Of a stretch of 17,307 nt of DNA, positions 1-7,487 are shown one piece after another. Made by a program: the position numbers and the translations under genes. Each line of letters begins with the position of its first letter. Position 1 is the first letter of the stretch. The stretch is taken from the NCBI GenBank assembly GCA_035279865.1, contig DATEGY010000025.1:1-17307 (forward strand). Direction: 5' to 3'. The DNA comes from 40CM-2-70-7 sp035279865 (GTDB lineage: Bacteria; Gemmatimonadota; Gemmatimonadetes; Gemmatimonadales; GWC2-71-9). Below the pieces are notes generated by a model that was given only the letters and a program-made list of their open reading frames with translations, ran no database searches and was not told where the DNA came from.

Positions 1-1
1 G

Positions 2-1069
2 GCGATGAAGGACGGCGTGAACTTCACCCGCCCCTCGCCGCTCGAGGTCGAGTGCGCAGAGTCCCTGCTGGGCCTGATCACGGGCGCGGAGATGGTGAAG
101 TTCGCGAAGAACGGGTCTGACACGAGCACGGCAGCGGTCAAGCTCGCCCGGGCTTTCACCGGCCGCGACCTGGTCGCCATCTGCGGCGATCAGCCGTTCT
201 TCTCCACCGATGACTGGTTCATCGGGACCACGCCGATGGCGGCCGGTATCCCGTCGGCCATCCGGGACCTGACCGTCGCGTTCAAGTTCAACGACCTCGA
301 GAGCGTCCGGAAGCTCTTCGCGGCGCACCCCTCGCGCATCGCCTGCTGCGTGCTCGAGGCCGCGACCTCGGTCGAGCCCGCCGAGGGATTTCTGTCCGGT
401 CTCCGCGCCCTCTGTCACGAGCACGGCGCCCTGCTGGTGTTCGATGAAATGATCACCGGCTTCCGCTGGCACAACGCCGGCGCGCAGGGCCTGTACGGGG
501 TGACGCCGGACCTGTCGTGCTTCGGCAAAGGGCTCGCCAACGGATTTGCCCTTTCGGCGCTGGTCGGCCGGCGGGACGTGATGCGGCTCGGCGGGCTCGA
601 TCACAACCAGGATCGCGTCTTTCTGCTCTCGACCACCCACGGCGCCGAGACATCCGCCCTCGCGGCGGGACTCGAGACCATGCGGATCTATCAGCAGGAG
701 GACGTCATCGACACGATGTACCGGCGCGGTGATCGCCTCCGTCGCGGCGTGCGCGAGGCGACGACCGCGCATGGCGTCGCGGCGTCCGTCGAGGTGCTGG
801 GACGCCCCTGCAACCTCGTGTTCGCCACCCGGGACCGGGACGGCCGCCCCTCGCAAGTCTTCCGGGCGCTCTTCATGCAGGAGCTGATCAAGCGGGGCAT
901 CCTCGGTCCCTCGTTCGTCGTCAGCTATTCGCACACCGACGACGACATCGACCGTACCATCGACGCGGTGGACGGTGCGCTGGGTGTCTACGCGCGGGCG
1001 CTGGAGGACGGCACCGACCCCTACCTTGAAGGCCGGCCCTTGAAGCCCGTCATGCGGGCGCGGAACTGA
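2..1069 (+). CDS. Class III PLP aminotransferase/aminomutase, glutamate-1-semialdehyde aminomutase-like (5' partial)
   Basis: The reading frame is open to the left edge. The first visible Met (position 5) aligns near residue 90 of a roughly 430-residue family, so the true start lies upstream. Numbering from that Met, the PLP-binding Asp is D147 in FDEMITGFR and the Schiff-base Lys is K175 in CFGKGLANG. Their 28-residue spacing equals that in HemL, and STTHGAE is the phosphate-contact segment from the partner subunit. Other HemL signatures differ: NGSDTSTA stands where HemL has NSGTEAT, and the HemL YHGH is missing. I therefore do not call it hemL. The family moves or isomerises amino groups. 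Beside sugar-nucleotide genes, a role in making an amino sugar or an amino-acid-like substituent is likely, but the substrate is unknown. The next gene starts 2 bases after the stop. Confidence 0.85.
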   Translation, partial: AMKDGVNFTRPSPLEVECAESLLGLITGAEMVKFAKNGSDTSTAAVKLARAFTGRDLVAICGDQPFFSTDDWFIGTTPMAAGIPSAIRDLTVAFKFNDLESVRKLFAAHPSRIACCVLEAATSVEPAEGFLSGLRALCHEHGALLVFDEMITGFRWHNAGAQGLYGVTPDLSCFGKGLANGFALSALVGRRDVMRLGGLDHNQDRVFLLSTTHGAETSALAAGLETMRIYQQEDVIDTMYRRGDRLRRGVREATTAHGVAASVEVLGRPCNLVFATRDRDGRPSQVFRALFMQELIKRGILGPSFVVSYSHTDDDIDRTIDAVDGALGVYARALEDGTDPYLEGRPLKPVMRARN

Positions 1070-1071
1070 TC

Positions 1072-2349
1072 GTGGCCACCCAAGCCGCCCCGTCGGCGGA
1101 ACGTACGGCAGCGGGCTCCCGGCTCCCGGCGTGCCGGTTCTGTTCCGCTCCTCTGACCCACACGTTCGTCGATCTGGGGATGTCGCCCCTGTGCGAGAGC
1201 TTTCTCGCCGCGGACCAGCTCGACCGCATGGAGCCGTTCTACCCGCTGCACGTGCGTGTCTGCGACCGCTGCTGGCTGGTCCAGCTCGAGGCCTACGTCG
1301 GCGGCGAGGAGATCTTCACGGACTACGCCTACTTTTCGTCGTACTCGACCTCCTGGCTGGCGCACGCCGAGCGGTATACGGACGCGATGATCGCGCGCTT
1401 CGGGCTGGGGGCGAAGAGCTTCGTCGTCGAGCTGGCGAGCAACGACGGCTACCTGCTGCAGTACTTCGTCGCCCGGAAGGTACCCTGCCTCGGCATCGAG
1501 CCCGCCGCGAACGTCGCGCGGGTGGCCGAGGAGAAGGGCGTCCCGACGCTGGTGAAGTTTTTCGGGGTGGAGACCGCGCAGGAGCTGGTCCGGCAGGGCC
1601 GGCGCGCCGATCTGCTGCTCGGCAACAACGTGCTGGCGCAGGTGCCCGATCTGAACGACTTCGTGGGCGGCATGAAGGTCCTGCTCGCGCCCACCGGCGT
1701 GATCACCATCGAGTTTCCGCACCTCCTGAAGCTCGTGGCCGAGAACCAGTTCGACACGATCTACCACGAGCACTACTCGTACTTCTCGTTCATCACGGCG
1801 GAGAAGATCTTCGCCGCGCATGGGCTCACGCTCTTCGACGTCGAGGAGCTGCCCACCCACGGCGGCTCGCTCCGGATCTACGGACGGCACCGGGAAGACG
1901 CATCGAAACCGGTGAGTGCCCGGGTGGAGGAGCTGCGGGCGCGGGAGCAGCGGGCGGGTGTGGATACGGTCGCCTACTACCGGAGCTTCGGCGCCCAGGT
2001 GGAAGAAACCAAGCGGGCCCTGCTCGACTTCCTCATCGACGTCAAGCGACAGGGCAAGCGCGTCGCGGGATACGGCGCGCCCGGCAAAGGGAACACGCTC
2101 CTGAACTATTGCGGGGTGGGCAAAGATTTCCTCGACTTCACCGTGGACCGGAATCCCCACAAGCACGGGAAGTATCTCCCGGGCACGCATATCCCCATTC
2201 TTCCCCCCGAGGCGCTCGCCGAGCGGCGACCCGACTACATCCTCATCCTCCCCTGGAATCTCAAGGACGAGATTGCGGCCCAGCTCTCGTTTGTCCGGGA
2301 GTGGGGCGGCCGCTGCCTGGTCCCCATCCCGACCACGCGCCTGCTGTGA
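1072..2349 (+). CDS. SAM-dependent sugar C-methyltransferase (TylCIII/NovU/TcaB9 type)
   Basis: A 425-residue protein of the zinc-containing C-methyltransferase family, which adds a methyl group to C3 of an NDP-4-keto-deoxysugar to give branched sugars. An N-terminal zinc domain shows CRFC (C21, C24) and CDRC (C64, C67). The SAM-binding loop is VVELASNDGYLL (118-129). YHEHYSYFSF (from Y231) matches the catalytic Tyr/Glu/His cluster known from TcaB9 (here Y231, E233, H234). The C-terminal part, with GYGAPGKGNTLLNY, is the usual second Rossmann-like domain. Length is normal for the family. The GTG start at 1072 lies 2 bases after the upstream stop and gives a full zinc domain. The stop overlaps the start of the RmlC-type epimerase, which in deoxysugar pathways often acts next on the methylated ketosugar. 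The exact sugar is inferred, not shown. Confidence 0.93.
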   Translation: MATQAAPSAERTAAGSRLPACRFCSAPLTHTFVDLGMSPLCESFLAADQLDRMEPFYPLHVRVCDRCWLVQLEAYVGGEEIFTDYAYFSSYSTSWLAHAERYTDAMIARFGLGAKSFVVELASNDGYLLQYFVARKVPCLGIEPAANVARVAEEKGVPTLVKFFGVETAQELVRQGRRADLLLGNNVLAQVPDLNDFVGGMKVLLAPTGVITIEFPHLLKLVAENQFDTIYHEHYSYFSFITAEKIFAAHGLTLFDVEELPTHGGSLRIYGRHREDASKPVSARVEELRAREQRAGVDTVAYYRSFGAQVEETKRALLDFLIDVKRQGKRVAGYGAPGKGNTLLNYCGVGKDFLDFTVDRNPHKHGKYLPGTHIPILPPEALAERRPDYILILPWNLKDEIAAQLSFVREWGGRCLVPIPTTRLL

Positions 2350-2888
2350 AGTTCACCGCCACACCGCTGGCGGGGGCCTTCGTGGTGGCCCTCGATCCGC
2401 ATTCGGACCCGCGTGGATTCTTCGCGCGGGTCTGGAGCGTTGAGGAGTTTGCGGCGCGCGGACTGGACACCCGCGTGTCGCAGACCTCCCTGTCCCACAA
2501 TCTCCGGCGGGGCACCCTGCGCGGCATGCACTGGCAGACCGCGCCGCATGCCGAGGCCAAGCTGGTGCGCTGTGAACGGGGCGCGCTGTACGACGTCATC
2601 GTCGATCTGCGCCCCAGCTCGCCGACCTACACGCACGCGTTCGGCGTGAATCTCACGGCCGTCGAGCACAACGCGCTCTACATCCCCGAAGGGTTCGCCC
2701 ACGGGTTCCAGACGCTCGAAGACGACACGGTGGTCTACTACCAGATGACGGCTCCCTATGTCCCCGAAGCGGGACGCGGCGCCCGGTGGAATGACCCGGC
2801 CTTCGGCATCACCTGGCCGCTCCCCGACCCCATCTTGATTCAGCGCGATCGCGAGTACCCCGACTTCGTGCCGGAGCGGCGTCCGTGA
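2346..2888 (+). CDS. rfbC: RmlC-type NDP-4-keto-sugar 3,5-epimerase (or 5-epimerase)
   Basis: A 180-residue cupin enzyme of the dTDP-4-dehydrorhamnose 3,5-epimerase family, which inverts C3 and/or C5 of NDP-4-keto-6-deoxysugars. DPRGFF (21-26), the catalytic His H62 in RGTLRGMHWQ, YDVIVDLR (82-89), IPEGFAHGF (113-121) and the active-site Tyr Y132 in VVYYQM are all present, followed by the typical WNDPAFGITWP end. An open frame continues upstream to 1131, but that part only shadows the methyltransferase. GTG at 2346 forms a GTGA overlap with the methyltransferase stop and gives exactly the family length. Beside a C-methyltransferase it is more likely an epimerase of a C-methylated sugar than part of a rhamnose pathway: no RmlA, RmlB or RmlD-type set is adjacent. 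Confidence 0.93.
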   Translation: MKFTATPLAGAFVVALDPHSDPRGFFARVWSVEEFAARGLDTRVSQTSLSHNLRRGTLRGMHWQTAPHAEAKLVRCERGALYDVIVDLRPSSPTYTHAFGVNLTAVEHNALYIPEGFAHGFQTLEDDTVVYYQMTAPYVPEAGRGARWNDPAFGITWPLPDPILIQRDREYPDFVPERRP

Positions 2889-4159
2889 ACGGCGCCGACA
2901 TGCACGCGCTCGCCACGGACCTGTATCCCATCTGCCGGAGCATCACGGGCGACGGGCTGCGGACGACGCTGAAACGGCTCCAGCAGCACGTGCCGCTCGA
3001 GATCCGTGAGGTGAAGAGCGGGACCCCGGTCCTCGACTGGACGGTGCCGAAGGAATGGAACATCCGGGACGCGTATGTGGCGGACGCCGCCGGAAAGCGG
3101 GTGATCGATTTCCGGCAATCGAGCCTCCACATCCTGAACTACAGCACCCCCATCAGGAAAACGATGTCCCTGACGGAGCTGAAGCCGCACCTGTTCACGC
3201 TCCCCGATCATCCGGACTGGGTGCCCTACCGCACGTCCTACTACTCGGAGGCGTGGGGATTCTGTGCGGCGCACCGGGTGGTGCAGGCCCTGCCGGCGGG
3301 TGACTACGAGGTCGTCATCGACAGCACCCTCGCGCCCGGCTCCCTCTCCTACGGCGAGCTGGTGATCCCGGGTGAGACGAGGGACGAGGTCCTCCTGTCC
3401 TGCCACTCCTGTCACCCTTCGCTCGCGAACGACAATCTGTCGGGAATCGCGGTCGCGGTGGCCCTGGCGCGGCAGTTGGCCGCTCAGGGCCGGCGGCGCC
3501 TCACGTACCGGTTCCTGTTCATTCCCGGCACCATCGGGTCCATTGCCTGGCTCGCGGGGCACGCGGACGTCATCCCGCACATCCGGCACGGCCTGGTCCT
3601 CTCCTGCGTGGGTGACGCGGGGGGGTTCACCTACAAGCGCTCCCGCCAGGGCGACGCGCCCGTCGACCGCGCGGTGGCCCATGTGCTGCGGCACACCGGA
3701 ACGCCGCACACCATCACGGACTTCGTGCCGTACGGATACGACGAACGGCAGTACTGCTCGCCGGGGTTCAACCTGGCCGTGGGCTGTTTCATGCGGACCC
3801 CGAACGGCCGGTACCCGGAGTACCACACGTCGGCGGACAACCTCGCCCTGCTGAAGCCGGAGGCGCTCGAGGGATCGCTCGCGGCGGTCAGCGCCGTGCT
3901 CGCCGTGCTCGAAGGAGACGGCCGTTACCGGAATTTGAGCCCCAAGGGGGAGCCCCAGCTCGGCAAGCGCGGGTTGTATGGGTCCACCGGCGGCGCCGCG
4001 CATCTGCCGGGATTCGAGTTCGCCCTGCTGTGGGTGCTGAACTTTTCCGACGGCTCGCACTCCCTCCTCGACATCGCCGAGCGGGCCGGCGTGCCGTTCG
4101 CGCAGATCCGGGCCGCCGCCGATGCCCTGCTGGCCAAGGGCCTGCTCGAGGCCGTATGA
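2885..4159 (+). CDS. DUF4910/DUF2172-type M28-like metallopeptidase-fold protein with C-terminal winged helix
   Basis: A 424-residue protein of the family annotated DUF4910/DUF2172, a zinc aminopeptidase-like (M28-like) fold found repeatedly in capsule and O-antigen loci, without an established reaction that I know of. The opening LYPICRSITGDGLR is the family hallmark. Likely metal ligands lie in CHSCHPSLANDNLSG (H177, D183) and PEYHTSADN (H314). GDAGGFTYKRSRQG and YDERQYCSPGFN are further conserved blocks. Residues from about 375 on (LLWVLNFSDGSHSLLDIAE) look like a winged helix. No signal peptide is seen, so it is cytoplasmic. The GTG start at 2885 makes a GTGA overlap with the epimerase gene; an in-frame ATG at 2900 is an alternative. 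Removal or transfer of an amide-linked group on the sugar is a guess from fold and context. Confidence 0.88.
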   Translation: MNGADMHALATDLYPICRSITGDGLRTTLKRLQQHVPLEIREVKSGTPVLDWTVPKEWNIRDAYVADAAGKRVIDFRQSSLHILNYSTPIRKTMSLTELKPHLFTLPDHPDWVPYRTSYYSEAWGFCAAHRVVQALPAGDYEVVIDSTLAPGSLSYGELVIPGETRDEVLLSCHSCHPSLANDNLSGIAVAVALARQLAAQGRRRLTYRFLFIPGTIGSIAWLAGHADVIPHIRHGLVLSCVGDAGGFTYKRSRQGDAPVDRAVAHVLRHTGTPHTITDFVPYGYDERQYCSPGFNLAVGCFMRTPNGRYPEYHTSADNLALLKPEALEGSLAAVSAVLAVLEGDGRYRNLSPKGEPQLGKRGLYGSTGGAAHLPGFEFALLWVLNFSDGSHSLLDIAERAGVPFAQIRAAADALLAKGLLEAV

Positions 4160-4938
4160 CCTCGCTCCGCGTGGCCCTCGTCCAGATGGACATCGAAGAC
4201 GGCGTCGTGGAGCGGAACCTCACGCGCGCGGGGGACCTCGTCGACGCCCACCCCGGCGCCCAGCTCTACCTGCTGCCCGAGCTCTGGTCGTCAGGCTACG
4301 TCCCTGACCGGTGGCCGGTCCTGGCGAAGGACACCACGCCGGGAGTCCTCGAGTCCCTGCGGCGCATCGCCAAGCGTCACGGAGCCACGATCGGGGGCAC
4401 ACTCATCTCCCTCAACGACCACGCCCAGCTCGTGAACCGGTTCTGGCTGGTGGGCGAGGAGGGCGTGTTGGGCTGTTACGACAAAGCCCACCTCTTCGCG
4501 CCCATGGAGGAGCCGAAGCACCTCACGGCGGGCTCCCGGCGCCAGCGCCTGCCGGTGGGCGAATGGACGGCCGCCCTGTCCATCTGCTATGACCTGCGCT
4601 TTCCGGAGATGTACCGGCTCGACGCCGTGGATGGCACGAACCTCTTTCTCGTGCCTTCTGAATGGCCCGCCGAGCGCGCCGAAGCCATGCGGGCCCTGGC
4701 GGTGGCGCGGGCCATCGAGAATCAGGCCTACCTCGCGCTGACCAATCGGGCCGGCGTGGCGCGGGACGGCACGCGGTTCGGTGGCGGCTCGATGATCGTC
4801 GGTCCTGGAGGAGAGATTGTCGCCGCGGCGGGAGACCAACCTGGCGTCGCCACGGGCGTTCTGGAACTCAGCCGGATCACGGAGGCGCGCGGGGCAATGG
4901 CCCATTACGCGCGTCGCCGCCCCGGTGTGGACTATTGA
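4156..4938 (+). CDS. Nitrilase-superfamily carbon-nitrogen hydrolase (omega-amidase-like)
   Basis: A 260-residue amidase of the carbon-nitrogen hydrolase superfamily, whose members hydrolyse or form amides through a Cys thioester. The Glu-Lys-Cys triad is complete: E42 in LLPELWSSG, K110 in YDKAHLF and C144 in ICYDLRFPE. The block ARAIENQAYLALTNR is also typical, and the length matches omega-amidase-like members. The start is ATG at 4156, overlapping the previous stop as ATGA. A longer open frame from 4030 would duplicate coding sequence of the previous gene and adds nothing family-like. The usual small-amide substrates do not explain its place here. Coupling to the DUF4910 gene suggests a paired amide step on a sugar precursor or substituent, which is inference. 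After its stop comes the only sizeable spacer of the window. Confidence 0.9.
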   Translation: MTSLRVALVQMDIEDGVVERNLTRAGDLVDAHPGAQLYLLPELWSSGYVPDRWPVLAKDTTPGVLESLRRIAKRHGATIGGTLISLNDHAQLVNRFWLVGEEGVLGCYDKAHLFAPMEEPKHLTAGSRRQRLPVGEWTAALSICYDLRFPEMYRLDAVDGTNLFLVPSEWPAERAEAMRALAVARAIENQAYLALTNRAGVARDGTRFGGGSMIVGPGGEIVAAAGDQPGVATGVLELSRITEARGAMAHYARRRPGVDY

Positions 4939-4956
4939 AGGCTAACTTAGGGTCTC

Positions 4957-4962
4957 GGAGGT
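4957..4962 (+). promoter_or_regulatory. Strong Shine-Dalgarno site before the SDR gene
   Basis: GGAGGT lies 7 bases upstream of the ATG at 4970, inside the 31-base spacer 4939-4969. It is the clearest ribosome-binding site in the window; most other genes rely on stop/start overlap or very short gaps and show weak or no Shine-Dalgarno sequence. It fixes 4970 as the start and marks a point of independent ribosome entry within the operon. I see no convincing promoter in the spacer. Confidence 0.85.
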
Positions 4963-4969
4963 ACCGTCA

Positions 4970-6037
4970 ATGCGGGTGTTGATTACGGGACACAACGGGT
5001 ACATCGGGTCGGTCATGGCCCGGATGATCTCCCAGCGCCATGAAGTGGTGGGGCTCGATACCTACTACTTCGAACGCTGTACGCTGGGTCCCGAACGGGC
5101 CGACGTCCGTGCCCTGCGGGTGGATCTCCGGGACGTCCGCGAAGAGCACCTCGCCGGATTCGACGCGGTGATCCATCTCGGTGCCCTCTCCAACGATCCA
5201 CTCGGCAATCTCCAGACCGAGAACACCTACGACATCAACCACCGGGCGTCGGTGCGGCTGGCGCAACTCGCCAAGGCCGCGGGCGTGCCCCGGTTTCTCT
5301 TCGCGTCATCCTGCTCGCTCTACGGCGTGGCCGGAGACGAGATGCTGGACGAGAACGCCGCCTTCAACCCCATCACCCCGTACGGCGAGTCCAAGATCAA
5401 GGTCGAGCAGGACGTCCGCCCGCTCGCGGACGACAAATTCTCTCCTGTGTTTCTCCGCAATGCGACCGCGTACGGCCCTTCCCCCCGGCTCCGGCTGGAC
5501 GTGGTGGTGAACAACCTGGTGGGCGCCGCCCTCGCGACGGGCGAGATCCTCGTGCAGTCGGACGGCACCCCCTGGCGGCCGCTGGTTCACGTGGAGGATT
5601 TCTCCCGGGCCTTCCTGGCGGTCCTCGAGGCGCCGCGCGAGCGCGTGCACGCCGAGGCCTTCAACGTCGGGCGGACCGACGAGAATTACCGGGTGAGTGA
5701 GCTTGCGGAATTCGTGCGTCGCGCCGTACCGGGCACTGAAGTACGGTACGCGGACGGGGGTGGCCCCGACCCCCGCAGCTACCGGGTGAACTGCGACAAG
5801 CTGGCCCGGGCCGTCCCCGCCTACCGGCCGCAATGGCGCGTGCCGGACGGCGTCGCCCAGCTGGTCGAGAGCTACCGGGCCGGGGGCTTCGGCAAGGAAC
5901 AGTGGGATGGCACGCGGTTCTTCCGGATCCGTCGCATTCAGGAACTGATGAAGGACGCGCGGCTCGACGGCCACCTGCGGTGGACCGCGAAGGTCTCGAA
6001 CACCGGCCCCCGGCCCGCGATCGGGGTCACGCGATGA
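4970..6037 (+). CDS. Extended SDR NAD(P)-dependent nucleotide-sugar epimerase/dehydratase
   Basis: A 355-residue extended short-chain dehydrogenase. The N-terminal GHNGYIG (7-13) is the Rossmann dinucleotide-binding loop, SSCSLYG (113-119) carries the active-site Ser, and Y138-x-x-x-K142 in PYGESK is the catalytic pair. RPLVHVEDFSRAF and FNVGRTDENYRVSEL are the substrate-domain blocks of the nucleotide-sugar branch. Family members epimerise, dehydrate or reduce NDP-sugars, and the motifs do not decide which. Given the neighbouring cytidylyltransferase and C-methyltransferase, a CDP-sugar epimerase or reductase is likely. A CDP-glucose 4,6-dehydratase is less certain, because I do not recognise the features specific to RfbG. 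The start is set by a strong Shine-Dalgarno site. The stop overlaps the next start as ATGA. Confidence 0.9.
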   Translation: MRVLITGHNGYIGSVMARMISQRHEVVGLDTYYFERCTLGPERADVRALRVDLRDVREEHLAGFDAVIHLGALSNDPLGNLQTENTYDINHRASVRLAQLAKAAGVPRFLFASSCSLYGVAGDEMLDENAAFNPITPYGESKIKVEQDVRPLADDKFSPVFLRNATAYGPSPRLRLDVVVNNLVGAALATGEILVQSDGTPWRPLVHVEDFSRAFLAVLEAPRERVHAEAFNVGRTDENYRVSELAEFVRRAVPGTEVRYADGGGPDPRSYRVNCDKLARAVPAYRPQWRVPDGVAQLVESYRAGGFGKEQWDGTRFFRIRRIQELMKDARLDGHLRWTAKVSNTGPRPAIGVTR

Positions 6038-6834
6038 AGGTGGTGCTGTTCTGCGGAGGCCTCGGCATGCGCCTCCGCGACTACGCCGAGAACGTGCCGA
6101 AGCCCATGGTGCCCATCGGCTACCGGCCCATTCTGTGGCACCTGATGAAGTACTACGCCCACTACGGGCACAAGGACTTCATCCTGTGCCTCGGGTACCG
6201 GGGCGACCTGATCAAGCACTACTTCCTCAATTACGAGGAATTCGTCACCAACGACTTCGTCCTGTCCGAAGGGGGACGGAAGCGTGAGCTCCTGTCCTCC
6301 GACATCGCGGACTGGAAGATCACCTTCGTGGACACGGGCCAGTCGTCGAACATCGGTGAGCGGCTGGCGCTGGTGAAGAAGCACGTCGCCGGGGAAGAAA
6401 TCTTCCTCGCGAACTACGCCGACGGACTGACGGACATGCCGCTGCCCAGGCAGCTCGAGCATTTCCAGCAGCAGGGCGGCGTCGCGAGCTTTCTCTGCTG
6501 CAAGCCCAACCTGTCGTACCATTCCGTCGCTTCGGATCCCAAGGGTGTGGTCACGGGGTTCCACGACATCGTCCAGTCCGGCGTCCGGGTCAACGGCGGG
6601 TTCTTCATTCTCCGGCAGGAGATCTTCAAGTACCTGCACGAGGGCGATGAGCTGGTCCTCGAGCCGTTCCAGCGACTGATCGCGGAGCGGAAGCTCCTGG
6701 CGTACAACTACGACGGGTTCTGGATCGCGGTGGACACCGCCAAGGAGAAGGCCCGCGTGGACGAGCTGTTCGCCACCGGCAATCCGCCCTGGCAGGTCTG
6801 GCGCACCGCCCCGCCCAACGGCAAGCGGCCGTAG
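6034..6834 (+). CDS. rfbF: Glucose-1-phosphate cytidylyltransferase-like nucleotidyltransferase
   Basis: A 266-residue sugar-1-phosphate nucleotidyltransferase, close to the usual 257 residues of RfbF, which makes CDP-glucose from CTP and glucose-1-phosphate. CGGLGMRL (7-14) and KPMVPIG (from K23) form the nucleotide-binding signature. ILWHLMKYYAHYGHKDFI, WKITFVDTG, NYADGLTDM (metal-binding Asp), VNGGFFIL and YDGFWIAVDT line up with the cytidylyltransferase subgroup better than with RmlA. The Phe-Cys before GG replaces the common LAGG. It is the activation step of this sugar pathway. The start is ATG at 6034, overlapping the SDR stop as ATGA; an open frame back to 5833 only shadows the SDR gene. 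CTP preference is inferred from family resemblance, and another sugar-1-phosphate is possible. Confidence 0.88.
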   Translation: MKVVLFCGGLGMRLRDYAENVPKPMVPIGYRPILWHLMKYYAHYGHKDFILCLGYRGDLIKHYFLNYEEFVTNDFVLSEGGRKRELLSSDIADWKITFVDTGQSSNIGERLALVKKHVAGEEIFLANYADGLTDMPLPRQLEHFQQQGGVASFLCCKPNLSYHSVASDPKGVVTGFHDIVQSGVRVNGGFFILRQEIFKYLHEGDELVLEPFQRLIAERKLLAYNYDGFWIAVDTAKEKARVDELFATGNPPWQVWRTAPPNGKRP

Positions 6835-6836
6835 CG

Positions 6837-7487
6837 ATGCTCGGGCTCGCGCTCCCCAAGGCCCCGGTCATTCTGTGCCTGGGCGCCCACGCCGACGACA
6901 TCGAGATCGGCTGCGGCGGCACGCTACTCACCTGGCTTGGCACACACCGGGAGACCACCGTGCACTGGGTGGTCCTGTCCGGCGGGGGGACGGAGCGGGA
7001 AGCCGAAGCCCAGACCTCGGCCGCGCAATTTCTCGCCGGCGCGAAGACCCGGTATCTGACGGTCGAGCGCTTCCGGGACGGCCATTTCCCCGCCGCCCTG
7101 ACGGAATTGAAAGCGCATGTCGCGGCGTTGCGGGATTCCGTGAAGCCCGACCTGATTTTCACGCACTACCGGGAAGACCGGCACCAGGATCACCGGACCG
7201 TATCGGACGTGACCTGGCAGACGTTCCGCGGCGACCTGGTGCTCGAGTACGAGGTCCCGAAGTACGACGGCGACCTGGGGCAGCCCAACCTGTTCATGCC
7301 CCTGACGGCGGACCGCCTCAAGGCGAAGACCGGGCACCTCCTCGCCGCGTTCCCCTCGCAGCGTTCCAAGCGGTGGTTCACGGCCGAGACGTTCGCCGCG
7401 CTCCCCCGGATCCGGGGCATCGAGTGCGCCGCGCCGGAGGGGTACGCGGAGGCGTTTTACGCCCGGAAGGTGGTCCTCACCCCATGA
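6837..7487 (+). CDS. PIG-L/LmbE-family N-deacetylase
   Basis: A 216-residue zinc-dependent deacetylase of the PIG-L/LmbE family (relatives: GlcNAc-PI deacetylase, MshB, BshB), which removes acyl groups from amino-sugar derivatives. The metal motif AHADDIE (17-23, with H18 and D21) is a variant of the usual AHPDDE, and the second motif is RHQDH (115-119). GCGGTLLTWLG and HYREDRHQDH are typical of the family, and length is normal. Cytoplasmic; no signal sequence. It starts 2 bases after the cytidylyltransferase stop and ends in an ATGA overlap with the Wzm permease, so it is the last cytoplasmic sugar enzyme before export. Deacetylation of an N-acetylated sugar nucleotide or lipid-linked glycan is the natural guess; the actual substrate cannot be read from sequence. 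Confidence 0.92.
   Translation: MLGLALPKAPVILCLGAHADDIEIGCGGTLLTWLGTHRETTVHWVVLSGGGTEREAEAQTSAAQFLAGAKTRYLTVERFRDGHFPAALTELKAHVAALRDSVKPDLIFTHYREDRHQDHRTVSDVTWQTFRGDLVLEYEVPKYDGDLGQPNLFMPLTADRLKAKTGHLLAAFPSQRSKRWFTAETFAALPRIRGIECAAPEGYAEAFYARKVVLTP

Noticed and set aside
5..1069. Identification of the first gene as hemL (tetrapyrrole synthesis).
   Set aside because: Key HemL segments are replaced and the context is sugar nucleotide synthesis.
1131..2345. A possible long N-terminal extension of the RmlC-type epimerase.
   Set aside because: The extension is an Arg/Ala-rich out-of-frame reading of the C-methyltransferase; the GTG at 2346 gives the exact family length with H62 and Y132 in place.
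2840..4060. A 406-codon minus-strand frame over the DUF4910 gene.
   Set aside because: Same artefact: no family motifs, and the plus-strand protein has conserved metal-binding blocks throughout.
4030..4155. An upstream start for the amidase.
   Set aside because: It would overlap 130 bases of the previous gene and adds Arg/Ala-rich sequence; the ATGA overlap start gives the usual nitrilase N-terminus.
4900..4969. A promoter upstream of the SDR gene (TAACTT at 4943-4948 as a -10 element).
   Set aside because: No -35-like element lies at a sensible distance, and the sequence is mostly the coding end of the amidase.
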